Source: a virus. Taken from it: DNA of 64,000 nt. Made by a program: the position numbers and the translations under genes. A model generated the notes under the pieces. That model saw only the letters and a list, made by a program, of their open reading frames with translations. It was not told where the DNA came from and searched no databases. The stretch covers positions 62,001 to 126,000 of IMG/VR virus record IMGVR_UViG_3300037487_001316; one strand, written 5' to 3'. Shown in pieces: positions 57,113-64,000 of this stretch; position 1 is the first letter of the stretch; each line of letters begins with the position of its first letter.

Positions 57113-57826
57113 ATGATAAAAAAGGGTAGACATCTTATTAAAAGTCATATGACATTGGAATATGATTTTACAGGAATTAGAATTCAAGATGGTTCTTTAA
57201 CTCCCGTTGATTGGAAATTAATGGTGAATCTTGTTGCTACTGGTAAGAAAGGAAAATCAAAAGAAGATATTGAATATGATGCGGGAACTACATTTCAGAA
57301 AATCTATTTTTGGTTAGATACGAATTTACCAAATATTGTTGTGGTTGATGTTGCAAATGAGGATGATTTGTATATTGCGAATCTATCAACAAATATAATG
57401 ATGTATTGCCCGGATAGTCCGAGTGATGATTTATTAATACAGTTACTACATTCTAAAATATCTTCGTTAGCAGGCTCAGATTTAATTGTTGGTGAAATAC
57501 AATTAAAAGGCAGTGATACATCATTAAGGTATACATATGATTGTCCTGATACAGGGTATCTATTACCGATGAGCACTGCTGAATACTATATAGAAGGTAC
57601 AACAAGAGATAAAGATCCTTGGTGGACTAGAGATGACGGGTTTTGTTTCGAATTTGTCAGACCTACTGATAATAAACAAACAGATGAAGAATTGTTTAGT
57701 GACATTATTGATCCAATGGATGAATTTCAGCGTATTATTGCTGAAGTATCGGATATGCATATGGGGATAATGAGAGAACCAGCTAGAATAGTACAGGTAG
57801 AAAAATGGAAACCAAAGACGGTGTAG
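57113..57826 (+). CDS. Conserved hypothetical protein, 237 residues
   Basis: Begins with KKGRHLIKSHMTLEYDF; beta-rich with many acidic loops (PDSPSDDLLIQLL, DELFSDIIDPMDEF). Possible weak family motif at IVVVDVANEDDLYIANL. No domain recognised. Eight bases after the previous gene. Confidence 0.7.
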   Translation: MIKKGRHLIKSHMTLEYDFTGIRIQDGSLTPVDWKLMVNLVATGKKGKSKEDIEYDAGTTFQKIYFWLDTNLPNIVVVDVANEDDLYIANLSTNIMMYCPDSPSDDLLIQLLHSKISSLAGSDLIVGEIQLKGSDTSLRYTYDCPDTGYLLPMSTAEYYIEGTTRDKDPWWTRDDGFCFEFVRPTDNKQTDEELFSDIIDPMDEFQRIIAEVSDMHMGIMREPARIVQVEKWKPKTV

Positions 57827-58338
57827 CAGTGAATATGTATGGTCAAGCCATACTATCTAGTAACAATCTAAGAGATCTTTTACTACAAGGTAAGAATATA
57901 AGTCACCTGAATGTTATACAGGATGAAGAAATAGATTTATTTCAGGAATATCAATCTACTCTATTACCAGAAGTAATTACATTTTTAGATGCGCCAGAAG
58001 AAAAGTTAACATTTGATGAATTTCACCAGGTATGTGCAGACGAATGGGTGTTTCCTGTAGTCTATCAACAAATAGATGTTCATACTTGGTTGCTTGATAA
58101 ATGTAAGACGCAAGAAGAAATTGATCGTGTAAATGAAGAATATATCCTCTATGAAGAGCGTGATTTAGTTATGCTATTAAGGCTTTTTATATTTCTTGTT
58201 GATTATATGAGGAAGAACAAATTCATATGGGGTGTAGGTCGCGGATCCAGCGTTTCTTCCTACTGTTTATATTTGATAGGCGTTCATCGTGTGAATAGCT
58301 TACTCTATCAGCTCGATATTCACGATTATTTAAAGTAA
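57805..58338 (+). CDS. DnaE-like mini palm protein (GRGS half)
   Basis: 177 residues. The C-terminal half matches the start of the bacterial Pol III alpha palm: YEERDLVMLLRLFIFLVDYM, then WGVGRGSSVSSYCLYLIGVHRVN (residues 142-164) and LLYQLDIHDYLK, the part that in DnaE precedes the PDFDID catalytic motif (consensus GRGSAAGSLVAYLLGI then LLFERFLN). It ends where the catalytic Asp part would begin; that part is encoded at 3929. The N-terminal 110 residues are not similar to the PHP domain as far as I can see. Overlaps the previous gene by 22 bases. Confidence 0.7.
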   Translation: METKDGVAVNMYGQAILSSNNLRDLLLQGKNISHLNVIQDEEIDLFQEYQSTLLPEVITFLDAPEEKLTFDEFHQVCADEWVFPVVYQQIDVHTWLLDKCKTQEEIDRVNEEYILYEERDLVMLLRLFIFLVDYMRKNKFIWGVGRGSSVSSYCLYLIGVHRVNSLLYQLDIHDYLK

Positions 58339-58351
58339 TCGGTGTTCACCG

Positions 58352-58359
58352 GATAAATA
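58352..58359 (+). promoter_or_regulatory. Late promoter box GATAAATA with no leader
   Basis: GATAAATA ending five bases before the homing endonuclease ATG at 58365; leaderless transcript predicted. Confidence 0.55.
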
Positions 58360-58364
58360 CTATT

Positions 58365-59114
58365 ATGATTTATTATGTTTATATTCTGCGAGATCCAAGG
58401 AAAGAGAATGAACCATTCTATGTTGGTAAAGGTAAGGACAAGAGAGCCAAATCTCATACAAACAGTAATAATGATGATAATCCATTTAAGACAAATGTTA
58501 TTAACAAAATTAAGGCTGCAGGGTTGGAACCTATTATAGAGTACCATAGTGAAAATCTTACAGAGGGTATTGCATTTATACAAGAAATCTCGTTAATAAA
58601 AAAATATGGCCGCCGCGATTTAGGTCTTGGTCCGTTGACAAATCTTACAGATGGCGGCGAAGGGTCATCTGGTCATATAAGATCAGAGGAAGCACAGGAA
58701 AAGTGGTACAAAAGTAGGAAAGCCAGTGGATACAAACACTCAATTGATGTAATAGATAAGATAGCAAAATCGAACACAGGTAAGAGCAGATCGGAAGAAA
58801 CAAAACGCAAATTATCGGAATCTCACATAGGTAAGATTCAAACAGCAGACTCTAATCAAAAACGATCAATCGCATTGAAGGGAAGAACTATTCCCGAAGA
58901 ACAAAAATTATTTTTAAGCGAGAGCAGAATGGGAGAAAATAACCCTATGTTTGGAAAGGAGTCACCGATGAAAGGTAAGACTCACAGTGAAGAATCGAAG
59001 AATAAGATAAAAGAAGCGAGATCAAGACAGATTATAACAGAAGAGACAAAGAGAAAAATGTCTGAAGCACATAAACTCAGACATCAACTAAGAAAAGAAA
59101 AGGAAGTAATATGA
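58365..59114 (+). CDS. GIY-YIG homing endonuclease (Seg-like)
   Basis: 249 residues. MIYYVYILRDP and FYVGKGKDKRAKSH form the catalytic core; the Glu is in IQEISLIKKYGRRDLG. Followed by NUMOD3-like units (SEETKRKLSESHIG, NPMFGKESPMKGKTHSEES, TEETKRKMSEAH). Close relative of the enzyme at 18075 in length and order. Inserted next to the DnaE-like gene. Confidence 0.9.
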   Translation: MIYYVYILRDPRKENEPFYVGKGKDKRAKSHTNSNNDDNPFKTNVINKIKAAGLEPIIEYHSENLTEGIAFIQEISLIKKYGRRDLGLGPLTNLTDGGEGSSGHIRSEEAQEKWYKSRKASGYKHSIDVIDKIAKSNTGKSRSEETKRKLSESHIGKIQTADSNQKRSIALKGRTIPEEQKLFLSESRMGENNPMFGKESPMKGKTHSEESKNKIKEARSRQIITEETKRKMSEAHKLRHQLRKEKEVI

Positions 59115-59290
59115 ACTCACGACAATATGCAAAAATGATGAAAGAGGCGTGTGACGAAACATTGACTAATGCAGGTATTCTCGAGTATAATACCGTATGT
59201 CTTAGTGCAGATCGAACTGAATACGAAGTCACATTTAAAGATGGATCTGTCAGGATTATCGAAAGCGGGTTTGAATACTTCGAAGATTAA
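59111..59290 (+). CDS. Small hypothetical protein (59 residues)
   Basis: ATG 59111 (AGGAAG upstream), overlapping the homing endonuclease stop by four bases. Reads MNSRQYAKMMKEACDE, then EYEVTFKDGSVRIIESGFEY; the second half looks like a small beta hairpin. No known domain. Supported by overlap, ribosome site and codon pattern. Confidence 0.6.
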   Translation: MNSRQYAKMMKEACDETLTNAGILEYNTVCLSADRTEYEVTFKDGSVRIIESGFEYFED

Positions 59291-59312
59291 ATTAAAATAA
59301 GGAAAAGAAAAT

Positions 59313-59675
59313 ATGAGTCGACATGTAACATACCGCGGAACCACAATAGATATGGAATCTTTGAGCCGCGAAAATGAAAAAGTTCCGGCAATCGGAAATA
59401 TGAAGGTTAATGCTAAGGGTGACCAGATTAATCGCGGAGTGGTAACGAAGACAGCAGATCAAATTGCGAGAGAAAATCACCGCGTTCAATCTGTTATTGT
59501 TAATACAGGATTAAAAGGTAAACAACCTGTTGCACCAGACGTTTCGGTGGAGCCACCGAAGCCTGCAAAAACTAAAGCACCGGTACCACCGAAAGCACCG
59601 GCAAAAACTCTACCTAAGGAAACAGAATTACCATCAGGTGATATTATTGTCGAAGGGGATTCTAGTGCAAATTAA
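59313..59675 (+). CDS. Conserved phage protein with Pro-rich tail
   Basis: 120 residues: SRHVTYRGTTIDMESLSREN, then VNAKGDQINRGV and a Pro/Lys-rich end (PPKPAKTKAPVPPK). The N-terminal pattern is familiar from T4-like phages. GGAAAAG site. Its end overlaps the gp31-like gene by 11 bases. Confidence 0.7.
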   Translation: MSRHVTYRGTTIDMESLSRENEKVPAIGNMKVNAKGDQINRGVVTKTADQIARENHRVQSVIVNTGLKGKQPVAPDVSVEPPKPAKTKAPVPPKAPAKTLPKETELPSGDIIVEGDSSAN

Positions 59676-60009
59676 AGCATTAAAAGGTAAGGTACTTGTT
59701 ACAGATTTAGAACGTGGTTCTAGACTTATCAATGGAATTATTATTCCCGACGATAACGGTAAGAGCGAAGGCATCCGACCACGTTGGGGAAGAGTATATT
59801 CTGTAGGTGAAGATGTGACAGAAATTACTCCAGGACAATGGATTCTTATCGAAAATGGCCGTTGGACTAGAATGTTGAAGGTTAAAGAGGATGATGGATC
59901 TCATACTCAGGTATGGGGTGTAGAATGGCCCAAATCTGTTATGCTTGTATCAGACGAAGATCCAGAGATGAATATATTTTCGGTATTTACAACTTCACAC
60001 GCATTTTAA
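59665..60009 (+). CDS. 31: Co-chaperonin, GroES/gp31-like
   Basis: 114 residues from GTG 59665, preceded by AGGGGA. Mobile-loop protein that caps host GroEL so the phage capsid protein can fold (T4 gp31). Seen: KALKGKVLVTDLERGSRLINGIIIPDD (GroES-type barrel with mobile loop), then RPRWGRVYSVGEDV and GQWILIENGRWTRMLKV. A longer in-frame open region upstream (from 59530) lies inside the previous gene in another frame and is not used. Confidence 0.85.
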   Translation: MQIKALKGKVLVTDLERGSRLINGIIIPDDNGKSEGIRPRWGRVYSVGEDVTEITPGQWILIENGRWTRMLKVKEDDGSHTQVWGVEWPKSVMLVSDEDPEMNIFSVFTTSHAF

Positions 60010-60053
60010 GAAAGATTTATGGATCGAAATAATATGTTATTTTAGTCCATAGT

Positions 60054-60061
60054 GATAAATA
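60054..60061 (+). promoter_or_regulatory. Late promoter box GATAAATA
   Basis: GATAAATA 21 bases before ATG 60083 of the homing endonuclease; the leader has GGGGG. Confidence 0.55.
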
Positions 60062-60082
60062 CCTCTATAGCTGGGGGTAATT

Positions 60083-60883
60083 ATGAGCGCAGGCGGATGG
60101 AATAAAGGCATTAAGAATTCCACAGGTGTTGGCTTCAAAGGCAAACACCATTCTGAGGAATCTATAGAGAAATTAAAAAGCAGGCCTAAGGAAATTTATA
60201 AGAAACCACAGGCGTTTGATTATACAGGACAAGAGTTGTGTAATTATGGTTGTGGACAAGTAGCTAAATATCGGTTTAAGGGTGGTAAGTTATGTTGTTC
60301 GATATCGCATAACTCTTGTCCAAAGAAAAGATCAAACTTTAGTGACTTAGATGCCACAGAAAGATGTCGTAAATCATTGGCTGTGAGATTAGAATCTGGC
60401 GCAACAAAACGTGGTAGCGAAAAGGCACAAAAAACTATGAGAGAGAACGAAACATATAAACTTATAGGAGAAAAGAATAAATTAGCCTGGGAAAAAAATC
60501 CTTGGAATAATTTAGGACCACGCGGAGAATGGAAGATGTATAAAGACACAAATACCCCATATCAATCTACATATGAATATTGTTTCTTAGAGGACTTGGA
60601 AAATAAGAATGGGATCAAATGGATAATCGATAATGTTAGACGCGGCCCGTCAGTCTGGTATATAGATCCAAAGACATTAACAAAACGGTTGTATATAAGT
60701 GATTACATAATGTATAATACAATTTATGAGATAAAGAGTTCATATACGTGGAATCGAAAAGGTAAGGATTTAGATCTAGAAAATCTAAATAGAGCCAAAT
60801 TAGATGAGTGTGTAACTCGGGGATATAAGGTTATATTGGTTTTAGATAAAAAGGATATAGAATATGCGCCAACTTTGGAGTGA
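60083..60883 (+). CDS. Vsr/PD-(D/E)XK-type homing endonuclease, NUMOD3 and zinc finger
   Basis: 266 residues. N-terminal NUMOD3-like piece (GFKGKHHSEESIEKL), a Cys-rich finger (CNYGCGQ ... CCSISHNSC, residues about 52-80), then a C-terminal nuclease domain like Vsr: STYEYCFLEDLEN, ISDYIMYNTIYEIKS (D then E-x-K) and RGYKVILVLDKKDIEY. Sits directly before gp44 and overlaps it by 20 bases, so it probably targets the clamp-loader gene. Such Vsr-fold homing endonucleases are known in phages. Confidence 0.8.
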   Translation: MSAGGWNKGIKNSTGVGFKGKHHSEESIEKLKSRPKEIYKKPQAFDYTGQELCNYGCGQVAKYRFKGGKLCCSISHNSCPKKRSNFSDLDATERCRKSLAVRLESGATKRGSEKAQKTMRENETYKLIGEKNKLAWEKNPWNNLGPRGEWKMYKDTNTPYQSTYEYCFLEDLENKNGIKWIIDNVRRGPSVWYIDPKTLTKRLYISDYIMYNTIYEIKSSYTWNRKGKDLDLENLNRAKLDECVTRGYKVILVLDKKDIEYAPTLE

Positions 60884-61802
60884 GAAATATCGCCCCAGAC
60901 ATATTAAAGATTATGTCTTTAAAGATGAGAAACAGAAAAAGCAAATAGCTAAATGGATAGAAGGCGGCGCCTTACCACACATGCTATTATCGGGTTCGCC
61001 CGGAACTGGTAAATCTACACTTGTTAAAGTATTACTAAACGAGTTGAATGTAGACCCATTTGATGTGTTAGAAGTCAACGCTTCTAAAGACAACGGTGTA
61101 GATTTTATTAGAGAGAAAATTACTAATTTTTCTGAAACAATGGGTGTAGGAGAAATAAAATATATTTTCTTAGATGAGGCCGATGGCTTATCTCCGCCAG
61201 CGCAGGGTGTATTAAGGGGCACGTTAGAAAAATATGCCGCATCCGTGAGATTCCTTCTTACATGCAATTATCCGCATAAGATTATCGATGCAATTAAATC
61301 CCGTTGTGAAATAGGTCGTATGCATATTGAAAAATTAGATACAAGCGAATTTTACATGAGATTAGTTGATGTTTTAGATAGGGAAAGTGTTGATATCGAT
61401 CCCGATGCGTTAGAGGCTATAGTGCAGAAGACATATCCTGACTTACGCCGTGGTATTAGCATGATTCAAGCTAATTCCTTTAATGGAAAACTAAATTCTC
61501 CAGATGCTGATAGTGAAGTTGTATCTGATTATAAAATAGATATGATTACACTGTTTAAAGCAGGTAGATATACAGAAGCTCGAAAACTAATATGTGAAAA
61601 AGTTGGAAGAGAAGAATACGAAGATATCTACACTTTCATGTATCAGAATTTAGATGTATGGGGCGAAAGCGATGAAAAACAGAATAAGTGTATCCTTACT
61701 ATTAGAGATGGCTTGGTAAAACATACGATGTGTGCAGATGTAGAAATAAATCTTTCTGCTACACTTGTCGAACTTGAAATGGTTGCTAAAGGACTAATAT
61801 GA
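60864..61802 (+). CDS. 44: Sliding-clamp loader large subunit (gp44-like AAA+)
   Basis: 312 residues (T4 gp44 is 319). Seen: LWSEKYRPRHIKDYVF (RFC-type start), Walker A LSGSPGTGKST, Walker B YIFLDEADGL, sensor I LLTCNYPHKI and the SRC motif SRCEIG. Loads the processivity clamp in the phage replisome. The homing endonuclease overlaps its 5' end. Confidence 0.95.
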   Translation: MRQLWSEKYRPRHIKDYVFKDEKQKKQIAKWIEGGALPHMLLSGSPGTGKSTLVKVLLNELNVDPFDVLEVNASKDNGVDFIREKITNFSETMGVGEIKYIFLDEADGLSPPAQGVLRGTLEKYAASVRFLLTCNYPHKIIDAIKSRCEIGRMHIEKLDTSEFYMRLVDVLDRESVDIDPDALEAIVQKTYPDLRRGISMIQANSFNGKLNSPDADSEVVSDYKIDMITLFKAGRYTEARKLICEKVGREEYEDIYTFMYQNLDVWGESDEKQNKCILTIRDGLVKHTMCADVEINLSATLVELEMVAKGLI

Positions 61803-62155
61803 GTAAAGAAAAGATTTTTATTGTGTTATCGCATAAACATAGCTTGAAGAAGGGTTCGCAGACTGAATGGGAACTTACTGAAACAGTTGAGTTTGTAAAT
61901 CAACTAAGAAACAGACATATAAGTATGTCAGTTGCGATAGGAGACTATCTTAACAGAAAGATGCAGAGTGGCTCGCGTCACGGTATAGTGGACTACTCTA
62001 AGTTCGAAGATTACATTAGAACAAAGTATGGAAAACAATTAGCAGAACTCGATGCTGCATATAGAACTCAGCAGGTTGTAGAAGAACCAGGACAAGAGGT
62101 ATTTTCGGATTCGTTTGGTAATATCCGCGCCCGCACAGTATTTGATCCTGCATAA
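61799..62155 (+). CDS. Conserved T4-like phage protein downstream of gp44
   Basis: 118 residues: FIVLSHKHSLKKGSQTEWELTETVEFVNQLRNRH, then VDYSKFEDYIRTKYGKQLAELDAAYR. Not the gp62 clamp-loader partner by pattern. Overlaps gp44 by four bases. I recognise it only as a conserved phage protein. Confidence 0.75.
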   Translation: MSKEKIFIVLSHKHSLKKGSQTEWELTETVEFVNQLRNRHISMSVAIGDYLNRKMQSGSRHGIVDYSKFEDYIRTKYGKQLAELDAAYRTQQVVEEPGQEVFSDSFGNIRARTVFDPA

Positions 62156-62158
62156 ATT

Positions 62159-62335
62159 ATGAGTGATATTATTAGTGCCATACACGATGATATGGAAGAA
62201 TATGAATATCTTTGTGAAAAATATAATGAACAACCTCAACATAAGCAAGACAATTGGGGTAACAAATTATTAGACTGCTATGGAGAACATGCGAAAGAAT
62301 TACTCAACTGTAATAGGAAAGAATGGATAAAATAA
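62159..62335 (+). CDS. Small acidic hypothetical protein (58 residues)
   Basis: ATG 62159 to TAA 62335. MSDIISAIHDDMEEYEYLCEK with two further Cys (LLDCYGEHAKELLNCN). Fills a gap otherwise without gene and overlaps the next ATG, so it is likely real. No domain recognised. Confidence 0.6.
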   Translation: MSDIISAIHDDMEEYEYLCEKYNEQPQHKQDNWGNKLLDCYGEHAKELLNCNRKEWIK

Positions 62336-62919
62336 TTTTAACAGATGCCGATGGATGCTTAGTTGATTGGAATGCTGGCTTCAACAAGTTTATGGATAAG
62401 CGCGGTATGCCACAATTGCCTAATACAGACGACAAGTATCTACTTTCTCTTAGACACGGAATTTCTTCATCACTTGCTACAGAACTTGTTACAGAATTTA
62501 ACGAAGGCCCGTGTATTGAAAATCTAGAACCCTTTGCAGATGCGGTTAAATATGTTAAGAAGCTTGCCGACAAAGGATTCAGATTTATTGTTGTCACAAG
62601 TATTAGTGATGCACCGCAAGCAAAAGTCTTTAGAACAAGAAACTTAACTGCTATTTTTGGTGATGTATTTGATGAAATCAACTGTATTGAAATGGGCGCA
62701 AGTAAGGCTCATATTTTAAAGAATTGGCAAGATACAGGTTATTTCTGGATCGAAGATCATATGCGGCAGGCCGAAGCTGGTTATGAAGCTGGACTACGCA
62801 CAGCATTGATTAGCCATCCGTATAATTCGCACTATAAAACAGATCTATTCCCTACGGTTAGCTATAAGTCTCCATGGGAAGAAATATATAACATGGTATG
62901 TAAGGAATATAATCTGTAA
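62323..62919 (+). CDS. HAD-superfamily phosphatase
   Basis: 198 residues. Motif I LTDADGCLVDW (catalytic Asp-x-Asp), motif II VVTSISDA, motif III Lys region GASKAHIL, motif IV FWIEDHMRQAE. Resembles phage nucleotidase/5'-phosphatase-type HAD proteins. Candidate roles: 5'-nucleotidase or polynucleotide phosphatase. Overlaps both neighbours. Confidence 0.85.
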   Translation: MDKIILTDADGCLVDWNAGFNKFMDKRGMPQLPNTDDKYLLSLRHGISSSLATELVTEFNEGPCIENLEPFADAVKYVKKLADKGFRFIVVTSISDAPQAKVFRTRNLTAIFGDVFDEINCIEMGASKAHILKNWQDTGYFWIEDHMRQAEAGYEAGLRTALISHPYNSHYKTDLFPTVSYKSPWEEIYNMVCKEYNL

Positions 62920-63644
62920 TGCTTATAAATGTATTTTCTTCTCATAGAACAGGGTCTACCTGGTGGGCACATTATCTTAGGAGTAAGAACCCCGGTAGCA
63001 CTTTATATAACGAGACATTCAATCATCTTAGATACTATGCTAAGAATGAAGATGAAAATGTTAGACAAGAAGATGAATTTGAGCAGGGATATTTCTGGAA
63101 GGCGCCTGATGAAACTTGTAGAGAGATTATAAGTAATTATAGGGAATTAACACCAAAGGATAGTAATAGATTTAATAAATGGTTGAAGTTCTTAGAATTA
63201 TCCCCTAATGTGAATATATGTCATACTCATCTTTCTCCTTTACAAGATAATAAGTATCTTACAGAATTGTGTAAGATGGGTGATAAGAATTATTATGTGT
63301 ATAGAGAAAATTTATTAGAACAGTTAGCATCATTCATGATATTAGAACATACAAATGAATATACAGCATTCACTAAAGATAGATCTAATATTACTGAAAA
63401 ATTTACATATCCTATTATTGATATGAAATCAGTAGAATGGAAGATACAGGAAATATTACATGCCGATGAATTCATAGAAAATAAATTATTTAATTATGAA
63501 AGAATTAAATACGAATCTATGCCATTTAACGAAACAATAGAGGGAATGCCATTAAAACAAAATGTATCAGCATTCGATAGATTGTGTATGATAGATCAGA
63601 TATTATTAAAACAAATTTATGGGAGAACAAAAAATGTCAAATAA
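62919..63644 (+). CDS. Sulfotransferase-like protein
   Basis: 241 residues. The N-terminal VFSSHRTGSTWWAHYL is the 5'-phosphosulfate-binding loop of PAPS-dependent sulfotransferases, and YYVYRENLLEQLASFMI resembles the R-x7-S region that binds the 3'-phosphate (YVYR-N/D-x-x-E/D-x). No signal peptide or membrane segment. The next gene is APS-kinase-like, which would make PAPS, so a sulfation pathway is plausible. Substrate unknown. Confidence 0.75.
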   Translation: MLINVFSSHRTGSTWWAHYLRSKNPGSTLYNETFNHLRYYAKNEDENVRQEDEFEQGYFWKAPDETCREIISNYRELTPKDSNRFNKWLKFLELSPNVNICHTHLSPLQDNKYLTELCKMGDKNYYVYRENLLEQLASFMILEHTNEYTAFTKDRSNITEKFTYPIIDMKSVEWKIQEILHADEFIENKLFNYERIKYESMPFNETIEGMPLKQNVSAFDRLCMIDQILLKQIYGRTKNVK

Positions 63645-64000
63645 AATTCTTATTATGGGATTACCAGGATCTGGTAAAACATTCCTAGCAACAGCACTGA
63701 AAAAATATCTAGAAGAAAACGGTACGGCAAACAACATGTCGTTATCTCGTGCTATGACAACCGAGTTTCAGCTTGGCGATTATAAAGTAACTGTAGATTG
63801 GTTCAATGCAGATGAAATTCGCAAACGTTTTAATGACTGGGATTTTTCCCATGATGGCAGAATTCGCCAATCTTTGCGTATGGCAGAATTCGCTTTAAAG
63901 TCGTCAGGGGATTTTGTTATTGCAGATTTCGTTGCACCTTTGGTTGAGATGCGAAATAATTTTAAGGCAGATTGGACAATATGGATGGATACTATTGATC
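63634..64000 (+). CDS. Adenylylsulfate-kinase-like P-loop kinase, 3'-truncated by window
   Basis: At least 122 residues, cut by the window end; ATG 63634 has GGGAG upstream and overlaps the previous gene. Walker A IMGLPGSGKTFLA; WFNADEIRKRFNDWDFSHDGR and FVIADFVAPLVEMRNNF match APS kinase (CysC) family landmarks, including cyanophage relatives. Would make PAPS, the donor for the adjacent sulfotransferase. Confidence 0.85.
   Translation, partial: MSNKILIMGLPGSGKTFLATALKKYLEENGTANNMSLSRAMTTEFQLGDYKVTVDWFNADEIRKRFNDWDFSHDGRIRQSLRMAEFALKSSGDFVIADFVAPLVEMRNNFKADWTIWMDTID

Noticed and set aside
1-64000. tRNA genes, integrase and photosynthesis genes
   Set aside because: Gaps between genes are all under about 220 bases and none has a cloverleaf; no coding region matches these families.

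Overview
The window is about 64 kb of a tailed-phage genome from the T4-like myovirus group, with many genes of the kind found in aquatic (cyanophage- or pelagiphage-like) members. The evidence is T4-type replication genes (UvsW helicase, primase gp61, helicase gp41, clamp loader gp44, a probable gp62, and a gp31/GroES-like co-chaperonin), a late block of virion genes, low GC, dense packing with 1-20 nt overlaps, almost no intergenic DNA, and two promoter classes. Early promoters are sigma70-like (TTGAC-N17-TANANT). Late promoters carry a NATAAATA box, most often GATAAATA. The host cannot be named from the sequence. There are no photosynthesis genes, no tRNA genes, no integrase and no CRISPR array. 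Both ends of the window cut through genes (uvsW on the left, an APS-kinase-like gene on the right), so this is an internal slice of a larger genome.

Layout. 1-4.9 kb: uvsW, conserved unknowns, probable gp62, a zinc-finger protein, two small paralogues and a DnaE-like mini palm protein. 4.9-9.2 kb: two probable virion genes, then primase and helicase. 9.2-20.6 kb: the main late block (core/scaffold-like, acidic and proline-rich proteins, decoration-like proteins, a solenoid tail fibre), interrupted by a GIY-YIG homing endonuclease and a PD-(D/E)XK nuclease. 20.6-29.5 kb: metabolism, with B12-dependent class II ribonucleotide reductase, a PPP-type phosphatase, a cytidylyltransferase, NMN adenylyltransferase-Nudix and nicotinamide phosphoribosyltransferase. 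29.5-32.4 kb (minus strand): a 953-residue mosaic late protein. 32.5-43.2 kb: SleB-type hydrolase, ThyX, FolE, QueD, a membrane coiled-coil protein, ClpX, ribosomal protein bS21, a metacaspase with a C-terminal membrane segment, Hsp20, a second homing endonuclease, ClpS and a SufD-like protein. 43.3-48.1 kb: large late virion proteins. 48.2-51.3 kb: ExoX-like exonuclease, Hc1-like histone, a small late protein, ClpP, A-type Fe-S carrier and a lipase-like hydrolase. 51.4-58.3 kb: a run of small proteins, several sharing a C-terminal motif, plus MazG and dCMP deaminase, ending in the other half of a DnaE-like palm. 58.4-64 kb: homing endonucleases, gp31-like co-chaperonin, gp44, a HAD phosphatase, a sulfotransferase and an APS-kinase-like gene.

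How it fits together. The phage carries its own replication machine, dNTP supply (RNR, ThyX, dCMP deaminase, MazG) and a two-step NAD+ salvage route. It also has an unusually complete set of protein quality-control genes (ClpX, ClpP, ClpS, Hsp20, GroES-like, metacaspase) beside a ribosomal protein bS21 and Fe-S assembly factors, which suggests deep remodelling of host translation and proteolysis. The most unusual observations are a bacterial Pol III alpha (DnaE)-like palm split into two genes about 54 kb apart, the Clp trio plus metacaspase, late promoters placed so close to start codons that the mRNAs should be leaderless, and N-terminal capsid-targeting-like peptides with repeated protease-like sites on late proteins. 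All functions are inferred from sequence reading alone; no database search was run.
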